Origin: Verrucomicrobiia bacterium
Lineage (GTDB): Bacteria; Verrucomicrobiota; Verrucomicrobiia; Verrucomicrobiales; DEV007
Assembly (NCBI GenBank): GCA_030427505.1
Contig: JAUICH010000002.1
Coordinates: 1-64,000, forward strand
DNA length: 64,000 nucleotides
Direction of reading: 5' to 3'
Shown: positions 17,545 to 25,446 of the stretch, one piece after another
How the letters are laid out: every line of letters begins with the position of its first letter
How positions within the stretch are numbered: position 1 is the first letter of the stretch
The notes under the pieces: generated by a model
What the model saw: only the letters and a program-made list of their open reading frames with translations
What the model was told of the DNA's origin: nothing
The model's database searches: none
Translations under genes and position numbers: made by a program

Positions 17545-18375
17545 TTGAAGATATTTACGCTTCCGATTCGCCTAACTCTCTGCGGTGTCCTGACAATTTT
17601 CGTCTCGGGTTGCAAAACGCCGGAGGAAATGGCTCTCTCCAAGCGTCAGGAAATCCACGTTGCTGACGCCAAAGACAAAAAGAAAAGTTCCGGTTCCAGC
17701 GCGCCGATTTCCACGACGCCTGGCTGGAACATGCCCACGAACATCGCGGGTAGCCTGGGCAATTCCAATAGCTACTCGCGGGTGTCCATTGGCGAGCCCT
17801 ATGTGGCGATGACGTTTGACGACGGGCCGCACCCTTCCAACACGCCCCGGCTGTTGGACATGCTGAAGCAGCGGAATATCAAAGCGACGTTTTACGTGGT
17901 CGGCACCAATGCGGAACGGTACCCGCAGATTCTCCGCCGCATGATTGCCGAGGGGCACGAGATCGGAAACCACACCCAGACACACGCCAGTTTCACCGCC
18001 ATTGGCGACAATGCGACCCGCCGGGAGCTGGCCCTGTGCCACCAGGCCATCGTCCAGGCCACGGGCATTCCTCCGCGCACCGTCCGTCCTCCCTACGGAG
18101 CCATCACCAGCAGCCAGAAGGCCTGGATCAAGCAGGAGTTCGGTTATCCTTCCATCCTGTGGGCGGTGGACCCGGAAGACTGGAAACGTCCCGGCTCCTC
18201 CGTGGTGGCGGACCGTATCGTTTCCAACACGCGGAACGGCTACATCATTCTGGCGCACGACATCCACTCGCCTACTATTGATGCGATGCCCAGTGCTCTG
18301 GACCGGCTTCTGGCCAAGGGCTTCCGGTTTGTGACCGTGACTCAGCTGATCGCTCTGGGCGAGGGAGGTTCCTGA
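17545..18375 (+). CDS. Lipoprotein polysaccharide deacetylase (NodB domain)
   Basis: A 276-residue protein that begins with TTG: only this start gives a complete lipoprotein signal, a hydrophobic stretch then VSGC with Cys23 as the lipidation site. After a Ser/Lys-rich linker (24-80), a CE4 NodB domain shows all five motifs: TFDDGPH (90-96), HTQTH (143-147), RPPYG (181-185), WAVDPEDW (206-213) and LAHDIH (237-242). Such enzymes remove N-acetyl groups from peptidoglycan or chitin-like glycans using a metal bound by the Asp and two His. Lipidation places it on a membrane facing the periplasm, so cell-wall modification is the likely role. Confidence 0.9.
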   Translation: MKIFTLPIRLTLCGVLTIFVSGCKTPEEMALSKRQEIHVADAKDKKKSSGSSAPISTTPGWNMPTNIAGSLGNSNSYSRVSIGEPYVAMTFDDGPHPSNTPRLLDMLKQRNIKATFYVVGTNAERYPQILRRMIAEGHEIGNHTQTHASFTAIGDNATRRELALCHQAIVQATGIPPRTVRPPYGAITSSQKAWIKQEFGYPSILWAVDPEDWKRPGSSVVADRIVSNTRNGYIILAHDIHSPTIDAMPSALDRLLAKGFRFVTVTQLIALGEGGS

Positions 18376-18446
18376 CTTTTCCCGAAAGAGGCGGGCGACT
18401 TTTCTGGCGGGCCACGTCTCAGGGCGGGGCTCCCTTGCCAATCCAT

Positions 18447-18481
18447 GGGCTTCCGGATACCCTTTTGCGGTCTGGAAGCCC
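18447..18481. terminator. Hairpin after the deacetylase gene
   Basis: An 11-bp stem (gggcttccgga at 18447-18457 with tctggaagccc at 18471-18481, one G-T pair) encloses a 13-nt loop, about 70 bp after the stop. There is no good T-run directly after it. A second hairpin at 18511-18533 follows. Confidence 0.45.
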
Positions 18482-18510
18482 GGGTATTTAAGGATTCTTA
18501 AATGAATTCG

Positions 18511-18533
18511 AAAAACCCAGAATATGGGTTTTT
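18511..18533. terminator. A/T-flanked intrinsic terminator hairpin
   Basis: Perfect 9-bp arms aaaaaccca (18511-18519) and tgggttttt (18525-18533) around gaata. The built-in A and T tracts would allow termination in either direction. It ends 19 bp before the dynamin start, so it separates that gene from the deacetylase. Confidence 0.5.
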
Positions 18534-18552
18534 ATTAGGCTTATTGTAATTC

Positions 18553-20328
18553 ATGCTGGGTCGCCACTACTTTGAGACACGCTCGAAGCTTGGTAATGCC
18601 GTGTACGCTTTGGCGCGCTTGGGGGAAGAAGTGTCGGTAAATCCTTCGCACGTCAGCTTGCTGCGCAACATGATGGCGAGCCTCAAAGAGCCCTTCATGT
18701 TTACCGTGGTGGGGGAGGTAAATGCCGGAAAATCGACGCTGCTGAATGCTCTGTTTGGAAAGGACTTCTGTTCCACCAACGTCATTCCCACCACTGACCG
18801 GATCTCTCTTTTCAAACACGGCGCGGAGCCCCACGAACTGGAAATTTCCAAGACGCTGGTGGAGGTCTATCGCCCGGCGGAGTTTCTAAAAGATTTCAAC
18901 GTCGTCGACACGCCGGGGACGAACTCCATCGAACTCCAGCACCAGGCCATCACGGAGCGGTTCATTCCCATGGCGGATCTGGTGATTTTCGTGTTTTCCA
19001 TCACGAACCCCTGGGGCGCCACCACCTGGGAACTGCTGGACCGCATTCATCGCGACTGGCGGAAAAAGGTGATTTTCGTGCTCCAGCAGACAGACCTGCG
19101 TTCTGACGAGGAAGTGCTGGCCATCCTGAGTCACTTGCGCCGCGTCTCGCGGCACCGGCTGGGGTCGGAGTTCCCCACCTTTGCCGTCTCCGCGAAGAAG
19201 GCTTTTCTTTCCAAGACCACCGGCTTGGACAAGGAGCGGCTCTGGGAGGAGAGCCACTTCGAGGAGTTTGAGAACTACATCTCCTATGTGGTGGAGTCTT
19301 CAGAAGTCCGGCTGGAAAAACTGATCAGCACGACCCGCACCGCGCAGTACGTGTTAAACGAGATCAAGCAGAAGCTGAAGACAGCGACGAATGTCATTCG
19401 CATCGACAACGATCTTCTGGCCGGGCTGGATCAGGCGGCGGCCAACCGGGAAGCGCGCACCCGCCAGAAGTTCGAGCCCTTTTTCCAAAGCCTGGACAAT
19501 GACTTCGTAACCGCGACCATCAACGCCGAAAAAGCCTTGATGACACGCCTTGGGGTGATGTCTTCCTTGAAAGGACCAGGAGTGATTCCTCTGAAAGTGG
19601 AACGCAAGCTTCTGGAGGAAGCCATCGATGGCGCCAGGGCCAAGGCGAGCGAAGCCGCCAACGTCGTCGAAGACGATGTGGCCCAACTCTGGGAACGCGT
19701 GTCGGATGAAATGGAACACCATTTCAAGTTCCGCATGCGGGTGGGAGACAGCGGATCGCCCGAATGGAACGTCCAGCGGGACCGGCTGGTGGAGTACTTC
19801 ACGGGCGCCACGGAGCGGGTGTTCGACGGCATCGATCTCGCCGACGACCTGGTCCAGCTCATGAGCTGGCGGAGGATCGTTATCAGCCTTTTTCTCAGTG
19901 GCGCGGTGGTAGCGCTGTTTCTGGGCGTCCTGCTCTCGGTGGGAAAAGTGAACCCCTACAATGTCATTTCCTTTGGAGTTGGCGTGGCGGCTCTGCTGGG
20001 AGGCGCCATTTATGGCAACCGCAGCATGAACCGGCTGATCCGGCAGTTTGGCGAACGGATGGCGGGCTATCGTGAAAGGCTGAGGGAAATGCGCGAGAAA
20101 GTCTTTCTGGAGCAGATTCACGCTTTTTATCAGGACTTCGTGCGGCTGTTCGAACCCCTGCGCCGCGTTTGCGCGGAACACCGGGAGCGCTACGAACCTC
20201 AACTCAATCTCATCGAAAGCCTGGACAAGACTTTTGGGGAACTGGGCCGGACGCTGGCCCCGGTCGAACAGGCGCTGGTGGCGCAAAAGCGGGAAGAGGA
20301 AGCCACGGAAAGCGAGGCCGTCTCGTAA
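18553..20328 (+). CDS. Bacterial dynamin-like GTPase
   Basis: A 591-residue protein. The GTPase domain (about 45-270) has the P-loop GEVNAGKST (54-62), switch Thr80/81, DTPG (119-122) and a QQTD element near 183 in the G4 position. A long helical stalk follows, then two membrane segments (about 438-460 and 468-487, the second starting near NVISFGVGVAALLGGA), then a further helical region to the C-terminus. That is the architecture of bacterial dynamin-like proteins, which tubulate, fuse or repair membranes. It is encoded alone, without the paired second dynamin often found in bacteria, between two terminator-like hairpins and the lipid gene cdsA. Confidence 0.85.
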   Translation: MLGRHYFETRSKLGNAVYALARLGEEVSVNPSHVSLLRNMMASLKEPFMFTVVGEVNAGKSTLLNALFGKDFCSTNVIPTTDRISLFKHGAEPHELEISKTLVEVYRPAEFLKDFNVVDTPGTNSIELQHQAITERFIPMADLVIFVFSITNPWGATTWELLDRIHRDWRKKVIFVLQQTDLRSDEEVLAILSHLRRVSRHRLGSEFPTFAVSAKKAFLSKTTGLDKERLWEESHFEEFENYISYVVESSEVRLEKLISTTRTAQYVLNEIKQKLKTATNVIRIDNDLLAGLDQAAANREARTRQKFEPFFQSLDNDFVTATINAEKALMTRLGVMSSLKGPGVIPLKVERKLLEEAIDGARAKASEAANVVEDDVAQLWERVSDEMEHHFKFRMRVGDSGSPEWNVQRDRLVEYFTGATERVFDGIDLADDLVQLMSWRRIVISLFLSGAVVALFLGVLLSVGKVNPYNVISFGVGVAALLGGAIYGNRSMNRLIRQFGERMAGYRERLREMREKVFLEQIHAFYQDFVRLFEPLRRVCAEHRERYEPQLNLIESLDKTFGELGRTLAPVEQALVAQKREEEATESEAVS

Positions 20329-20477
20329 GGGGGCTTTTTCACTTGGTCTTGAGATCCCACCGGAAACCAGCTCTTTTCTTCGTTGCCAAGGGGTCATTGA
20401 AACTGTTTCGTCTTTTCCGATAAAGGAATCTTACAGGCTGTCCGGAATCGGGCCGCTGACCGGCCGGTCCACCTCTT

Positions 20478-21407
20478 ATGCCAGAAACCACGGGAACATC
20501 GCCCTCGTCCTCCTCTCACCCCCCCGCCTCGCGGAGAGTGGCCTTTGGCCGGCGATTCCTGAGCACGGCCATCCTGTGGGGGGTCATGATTACTTCCTTT
20601 GTCCTGGGGATCGACTGGCTGTTCTTCCTCATGATCGCCGGCGTGACCGTTGCCGGGCTGGTGGAGTTCTTCAGCCTTTTGAAGCTGCCCCACACCCGCG
20701 CCGTGCGGAACCTCGCCCTGGCGGTTTCGCTGGGGTATCTCCTGGCGGGCTTCTGGTGTTACCAGAACAGCGCGCCGGAGTGGGCGGCCTATCTGGACGG
20801 AATGGCCATCGTTCTCTACGTCTTTCTGATCTTTGGCTACCAACTCCGGCATCCCATCGAGGGCCGCGCCACGCTGGATCTGCTGGCGGCTTCTCTCCTG
20901 GGGTTCGTCTATATCACGATCCTGTTCGGTTTTATCGCGAAGATTCTCTACCTGGACCTTGGCGCTGTGGATGGCCGGAATTCGGCGCCCATTTACGTGT
21001 TGTTTCTCCTGGCGGTTACCAAGTTCACTGACATGGGGGCCTACCTGGTGGGTTCCCTGATTGGGAAACACAAGATGATTCCCCATATCAGTCCCGGAAA
21101 AACCTGGCAGGGCTTTTTCGGCGCGCTGCTGTTTGCCTATGCCGCCAGCTATGGCTGCCTGTGGATCTTTTCCGGTCACCTCACGATCATCACTTACGCG
21201 GACGCCGCGGTGCTGACCCTGGTGCTGGCGCTGGCCTCCGTGCTGGGGGATTTGGCGGAGTCCATCATCAAACGCAGCCTCGCGGCAAAAGACTCCGGCA
21301 AGGTCATGCCGGGCATTGGTGGAGTGCTGGATTTGGTGGACAGCATCCTTTTTTCCGCTCCACTTCTCTACTTTTACCTGGTTTGGCGTCTGGGGGCGGC
21401 AGCCTGA
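20478..21407 (+). CDS. cdsA: Phosphatidate cytidylyltransferase
   Basis: A 309-residue integral membrane protein with about eight hydrophobic segments that makes CDP-diacylglycerol from phosphatidate and CTP, the branch point of phospholipid synthesis. The C-terminal signature is at about 262-289: SIIKRSLAAKDSGK then PGIGGVLDLVDS. The usual His and Arg of the consensus (PGHGG, LDR) are Ile and Leu here; I believe such variants occur in related lineages, so activity is still likely. The preceding HISPGKTWQGF segment is standard. It sits 44 bp before dxr, the classic cdsA-dxr order, though the usual frr/uppS genes are missing upstream. Confidence 0.92.
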   Translation: MPETTGTSPSSSSHPPASRRVAFGRRFLSTAILWGVMITSFVLGIDWLFFLMIAGVTVAGLVEFFSLLKLPHTRAVRNLALAVSLGYLLAGFWCYQNSAPEWAAYLDGMAIVLYVFLIFGYQLRHPIEGRATLDLLAASLLGFVYITILFGFIAKILYLDLGAVDGRNSAPIYVLFLLAVTKFTDMGAYLVGSLIGKHKMIPHISPGKTWQGFFGALLFAYAASYGCLWIFSGHLTIITYADAAVLTLVLALASVLGDLAESIIKRSLAAKDSGKVMPGIGGVLDLVDSILFSAPLLYFYLVWRLGAAA

Positions 21408-21451
21408 AATCAGTTCGCTAGCCTCTATCCACGCCGTTAGAAATCGTGCCA

Positions 21452-22615
21452 ATGAGTTCGCCCCCGCCTTGTCGAAAGGTTGTCATTCTAGGTTCCACGG
21501 GGTCGATCGGTGAAAGCGCGCTGAAAGTCGCCCGGCAGATTCCCGAACGGATGAAGGTGGTCGGCCTGGCGGCGAATCGTAGCGCCAAGAAACTCGCGGA
21601 GCAGATTCACGCGCACGATGTGAAGCGTGCCTGCCTGCGGGACGAAAGCCATTTCAAAGAGTTTCGCGACGAGGTCCACGGCAGCGTCACCACCTACACG
21701 GGAGACGATGGGCTGGTGGAAATGGCTACGTTGCCAGAGGCGGACCTGGTCCTGATCGCCATCGTGGGCACGGGGGGGCTGCGTCCCGCCCTGGCCGCCC
21801 TGGAGGCGGGCAAAGACATCGCCGTGGCCAGCAAGGAAATCTTGGTCATGGCGGGAGAAGCCGTGATGACCGCCGCCCGGCGGAACAATGCCCGGGTGCT
21901 GCCGGTGGACTCGGAGCACAACGCGATTTTCCAGTGCCTAGAAGGCCGGAAAGACGAAGAAGTGCGGCGCCTGATCCTCACGGCTTCCGGTGGGCCTTTC
22001 CGCACCTGGCCGAAAGAGAAACTCGCGGCCGTGACGGTGGACGAAGCCCTGAATCATCCCACCTGGGACATGGGCCCTAAGATCACGATCGACTCCGCCA
22101 CCCTCTTCAATAAGGGGCTGGAAATGATCGAGGCTCGTTGGCTGTTCAATGTGGAAATGGACCGCGTGGATGCCATTGTGCATCCGCAGAGCATCATTCA
22201 TTCGATGGTGGAATTTATTGATGGCTCGGTCCTCGCGCAGCTCAGCACGACGGATATGTGTTTTCCTATCCAGTATGCTGTGACGTGGCCCGACCGTGTG
22301 CCGAATACCCTCACGCCGCTGGACTTCGCATCGCTGGCAAAGCTGGAGTTTGAAGCGCCGCGCTGGGATGATTTTCCCGCGCTGAATCTCGCGCGGCACG
22401 CCGGAAGCACCGGTGGCACGTTGCCTGCGGTGATGAACGCGGCCAACGAAATCGCGGTGGAAGCCTTTCTGAAAAAATCACTTTCATTCCCCCGGATTTG
22501 GGAAACGGTGGAACGCACCATGACCGACCATGTCACCGTCGAGCATCCCAAGCTCGAGCAGATTCTGGAGTCCGACGCCTGGGCCAGGGAGCGGGCTACT
22601 CAGCTAACCCGATGA
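21452..22615 (+). CDS. dxr: 1-deoxy-D-xylulose 5-phosphate reductoisomerase
   Basis: A 387-residue enzyme of the MEP isoprenoid pathway that turns DXP into 2-C-methylerythritol 4-phosphate with NADPH. The nucleotide loop is GSTGSIGES (14-22). The metal ligands are Asp153 and Glu155 in PVDSEHNAIFQ and Glu224 in NKGLEMIEA, and the HPTWDMGPKITIDSATL stretch is intact. The ATG at 21452 is used; a GTG two codons upstream is an alternative. The stop codon overlaps the start of the next gene (ATGA), so the ROK kinase is translationally coupled to it, where rseP usually follows dxr. Confidence 0.95.
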   Translation: MSSPPPCRKVVILGSTGSIGESALKVARQIPERMKVVGLAANRSAKKLAEQIHAHDVKRACLRDESHFKEFRDEVHGSVTTYTGDDGLVEMATLPEADLVLIAIVGTGGLRPALAALEAGKDIAVASKEILVMAGEAVMTAARRNNARVLPVDSEHNAIFQCLEGRKDEEVRRLILTASGGPFRTWPKEKLAAVTVDEALNHPTWDMGPKITIDSATLFNKGLEMIEARWLFNVEMDRVDAIVHPQSIIHSMVEFIDGSVLAQLSTTDMCFPIQYAVTWPDRVPNTLTPLDFASLAKLEFEAPRWDDFPALNLARHAGSTGGTLPAVMNAANEIAVEAFLKKSLSFPRIWETVERTMTDHVTVEHPKLEQILESDAWARERATQLTR

Positions 22616-23586
22616 GTAAGCAAGACAAAAAACGTTTCTGGGTGGGCCTGGACTTGGGCGGCACCAAGATGCTGGCCAAGGTCTTTGACGACAAGTTCGA
22701 CGACATTGGCAGTTGCAAGAAAAAGACCGAGGGCTTTCGCGGTATGGAAGCGGGCTTGAAGCGGATGGCCAAGACCATTTCCCAGGCCCTGGAAGAAGCC
22801 GGCGTAAAGCCTGACCAGCTGGGCGGCATCGGCGTTGGTTGTCCCGGTCCCGTGAATCCGGAGAAAGGAACCATCATCGAAGCGCCGAACCTGGGTTGGG
22901 TGAAGGCCCCGGTGAAACGCGCGCTGGAAAAAGAATTCGGCTGCCCCGTGGCGGTCTGCAATGACGTGGATGCCGGCACGTTTGCGGAATACGAGTTTGG
23001 CGCGGCGAAAGGCGCTAAGTGCGCCGTAGGCATTTTTCCCGGCACCGGCATCGGCGGAGGCGCCGTTCTTCGGGGGCGCCTGCTGCAGGGCGCCAGCATT
23101 TCCTGCATGGAGATCGGGCACATCCCCCTCTATCCGGACGGCGCGGGTGGCGCCACCACCCTGGAAAACGTGGCCAGCCGCTTGGCCATCGCCGCCCAGT
23201 CGGCCTCCGCCGCCTATCGGGGGCAGGCGCCGCATCTGCTGGGGCAGTGCGGGACGGATCTGTCGAAAATCACCAGTAGCCGGCTGGCGGACGCCATCCA
23301 AAACGGAGACGAAGCCATTGCCGACATCGTGCGGAACGCGGCGCGGATTCTGGGGTGCGGCGTGGCCACCGTGGTACAGCTCATGACGCCCGACATCGTG
23401 GTGCTGGGCGGCGGCCTGGTGGCGGCCCTGCCGGATCTGTATGTGCCCACCGTCTTGAAAGCGGCCAACGACATGGTGCTGGCGCCCTTCCGCGGCACTT
23501 TCAAAGTGGTGGCCGCTCAACTCAGCGATGACGCCAGCGTGCTGGGCGCCGCCGCCTGGGCCAAGCGGCAGTTGGAAGCGGAGTGA
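22612..23586 (+). CDS. ROK family sugar kinase lacking the zinc motif
   Basis: A 324-residue actin-fold kinase. Residues 14-19 (DLGGTK) bind ATP phosphate, Asp118 in CNDVDAG is the expected catalytic base, and GTGIGGG and the VLGGGL nucleotide loop are present. The ROK zinc-binding stretch (normally CxCGxxGC after EIGH) is replaced here: EIGHIPLYPDGAGG contains no cysteine cluster. Glucokinase and N-acetylhexosamine kinases of this family typically keep it, so the substrate may differ. Translation begins within the dxr stop codon, tying a sugar kinase to isoprenoid synthesis. A regulator role is unlikely since there is no helix-turn-helix domain. Confidence 0.85.
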   Translation: MSKQDKKRFWVGLDLGGTKMLAKVFDDKFDDIGSCKKKTEGFRGMEAGLKRMAKTISQALEEAGVKPDQLGGIGVGCPGPVNPEKGTIIEAPNLGWVKAPVKRALEKEFGCPVAVCNDVDAGTFAEYEFGAAKGAKCAVGIFPGTGIGGGAVLRGRLLQGASISCMEIGHIPLYPDGAGGATTLENVASRLAIAAQSASAAYRGQAPHLLGQCGTDLSKITSSRLADAIQNGDEAIADIVRNAARILGCGVATVVQLMTPDIVVLGGGLVAALPDLYVPTVLKAANDMVLAPFRGTFKVVAAQLSDDASVLGAAAWAKRQLEAE

Positions 23587-23602
23587 TCGGCAGGCCCCAG
23601 CC

Positions 23603-24058
23603 ATGACTTCTTCCGCCGGCGGCGTTCCCCTGGAGATCGTCAACACCCGGACCTTCCCGGTGTCCCGCGAAACGCTCTTTGAAGCCTTTGCCGATCCGGA
23701 GCAACTCGCTCACTGGTGGGGGCCGGAAGGATTCACCAATACCTTTCATGAGTTCGATTTCCGCCCCGGCGGCTCGTGGCGTTTTGCCATGCACGCGCCT
23801 AACGGTGCGGACTATGAAAACGAATCGACATTCGTGGAGATTCTCCGGCCGGAGAAAATCGCGTTCGAGCACCACCTGCCGGTCCATTGGTTCCTGATGA
23901 CCATGACCTTTGAAGAGGAAGCCCCTGGGACCCGCCTGACTTGGCGCATGACTTTTGACCGCGACGATAAAGGAAGCCGGAAGATTAAGGATTTCATCAC
24001 CGCGGCGAACGAGCAGAACTTTGACCGGCTGGCGGCGTTTCTGGCTGGGAAGGGTTAG
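23603..24058 (+). CDS. AHSA1/SRPBCC family protein
   Basis: A 151-residue START-like protein of the activator-of-Hsp90-ATPase-1 C-terminal type. Visible marks are the early TFPVSRETLFEAFADPEQL, the WWGPEGFT signature, FDFRPGGSWRF, and a C-terminal helix (ANEQNFDRLAAFL). Family members are cytoplasmic hydrophobic-ligand pockets, often of unknown ligand, and the bacterial forms need not touch Hsp90. It begins 16 bp after the ROK gene and may share its transcript. GC content falls just after its stop. Confidence 0.88.
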   Translation: MTSSAGGVPLEIVNTRTFPVSRETLFEAFADPEQLAHWWGPEGFTNTFHEFDFRPGGSWRFAMHAPNGADYENESTFVEILRPEKIAFEHHLPVHWFLMTMTFEEEAPGTRLTWRMTFDRDDKGSRKIKDFITAANEQNFDRLAAFLAGKG

Positions 24059-24115
24059 AAATCCGGCGGTCCGGATTCCTTCTCGAAAGTTGCCCCAATT
24101 TCCCATTAGGATGGA

Positions 24116-24340
24116 ATGGGCATGCCGGATTCATTCAATATCTTCAACCTGGCCGTTTTCATTTGGATGTCTTTGGGAGGTTGGATCATTTGGAAAACAA
24201 AGGCCATCCTACCACTGCCTGGAGGAGGCATCTTAGCCAAAGTCTTTGGCCTGTTTTATTGGTTTTTTGCTGGTTCTATCTGGCCGATTATCCTGGTAAA
24301 CTGGTGGTTCAATTTCAGAGGCAAATCTGAACCTAAATGA
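24116..24340 (+). CDS. Small two-helix membrane protein
   Basis: A 74-residue protein with two hydrophobic segments (about 9-25 and 39-62) and a short basic tail ending GKSEPK. I do not recognise a family. The purine run aggatgga lies 5-9 bases before the first ATG; a second ATG two codons on is possible. The region from here to 25440 is visibly less GC-rich than its neighbours, which suggests that this gene came with the following nucleotidyltransferase unit, but a link is only positional. Confidence 0.6.
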   Translation: MGMPDSFNIFNLAVFIWMSLGGWIIWKTKAILPLPGGGILAKVFGLFYWFFAGSIWPIILVNWWFNFRGKSEPK

Positions 24341-24459
24341 TTGGGTTTGGTTAATGGACGGTGGCGCGGCATCAGTCTGAAACGGTTGTCGGCGCTTGGC
24401 TGGGTCTGCCGGCAAGGCTTGAACCTTTATTCACTGATGCTAGATTTCGAAGGTTCACT

Positions 24460-24699
24460 ATGCCGACTGGTGCACTCCTAGAAGGACCCATCTCCAAGAT
24501 GAGACAGGAAAAACAGGCAGACTCAACCCCACTGTCAGGGCGTAGGAGAGAAAAAGAGGAAAGCCGCCGCCATGATCGGGAATTGTTGAACGATGGCGTG
24601 ATATCGGCAGAGGAGCTTCAGCGAGAAAACTCTATCTTTCCAAAAGGGTATTTTGAGGGAGCCTCCGTGGAGAATCTCGAGCAGATCATTGGCCGCTAA
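24460..24699 (+). CDS. Small charged protein, candidate antitoxin of the nucleotidyltransferase
   Basis: The ATG at 24460 is chosen because a good ribosome binding site (gaagg) lies 7 bases upstream, while the open frame extending to 24361 has none. The 79-residue product is highly charged, with a helical middle (RRREKEESRRHDRELLNDG) and the tail VENLEQIIGR. No known domain is visible. Its stop is 3 bases from the start of the nucleotidyltransferase, an arrangement typical of antitoxin-toxin pairs. The usual AbiEi antitoxin is much longer and carries a winged helix, so this would be a different partner. Antitoxin function is inference. Confidence 0.5.
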   Translation: MPTGALLEGPISKMRQEKQADSTPLSGRRREKEESRRHDRELLNDGVISAEELQRENSIFPKGYFEGASVENLEQIIGR

Positions 24700-24702
24700 C
24701 GA

Positions 24703-25446
24703 TTGGCCGTGAGAGATTTTGTTGAAGTCTTCCGAACCCGCCTTCGAGAAGAAGTACCATTCGTATTGGTGGCAGGCCAGGCGGTAAATTTGTGGGCCGA
24801 GTTTTATCTGGATCAGGAGCCTGCCTTGGAGGCATTAGCTCCCTTCGTTTCCGAAGATGTGGATTTGCTGGTGGAGCCGGCGTTTCTGGATGCTCTCGCG
24901 GTCGCGTTGCACGGAAACTTGACGAAGAGTGAAGCGGCTCAAGATGGCCAAATTGCCATTCTCGTATCGGAGCACTTTGGTGGTATTCGAGTGGATGTGA
25001 TGGGGCCGATATTTGGTCTCACCTGGCGGGAACAACGCCGGACGAAAGACCGTGTGGCCCAAGTTGCTGGCGTTCCGGTGATGGATCCTATTACACTGCT
25101 GCGCTGCAAACTGAAAAATCTGGCAAGACTGCCCCAATCCGGGCGGCAGGACGAAAAGCATGTAAAGATTCTCCTGCCAGTTGTCAGGTGTTATCTAAGA
25201 CAGGCGTTGGAGAAGATCGAACGTGGAGAAATCGATCCGAGAAACTTCACGAAGGAAGTAAAGTTTCTCTTAAGTCTCGAGAAAGATGCCGGATGCCGTC
25301 AAGGTCTTGAAATGGCGGAGGCCTCGATCATTGATGCCCTTCCCAGGCAAGAAATTGAGAAGTTGGGGAAACGAGCATCTTCAGAGATTTTTCCGCGGGA
25401 CCCTCAATCGATTTCTTACATAGCAACCGATCCATTACATGAGTAA
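24703..25446 (+). CDS. AbiEii-like nucleotidyltransferase, candidate toxin
   Basis: A 247-residue protein starting with TTG at 24703 or, more conservatively, GTG at 24709. It has the minimal nucleotidyltransferase layout: VLVAGQAVNLW (21-31) in place of the GG/GS loop, then SEDVDLL (50-56) giving the Asp pair 52/54, then a third Asp in GIRVDV (about 98), and a helical C-terminal half with LLRCKLKNLARL. AbiEii and MenT-type toxins share this arrangement and transfer nucleotides to tRNA or protein. The helical tail and the small gene just before it support a two-gene module. The last 8 bases overlap the POT transporter start. GC content and codon use differ from the housekeeping neighbours. Confidence 0.7.
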   Translation: MAVRDFVEVFRTRLREEVPFVLVAGQAVNLWAEFYLDQEPALEALAPFVSEDVDLLVEPAFLDALAVALHGNLTKSEAAQDGQIAILVSEHFGGIRVDVMGPIFGLTWREQRRTKDRVAQVAGVPVMDPITLLRCKLKNLARLPQSGRQDEKHVKILLPVVRCYLRQALEKIERGEIDPRNFTKEVKFLLSLEKDAGCRQGLEMAEASIIDALPRQEIEKLGKRASSEIFPRDPQSISYIATDPLHE

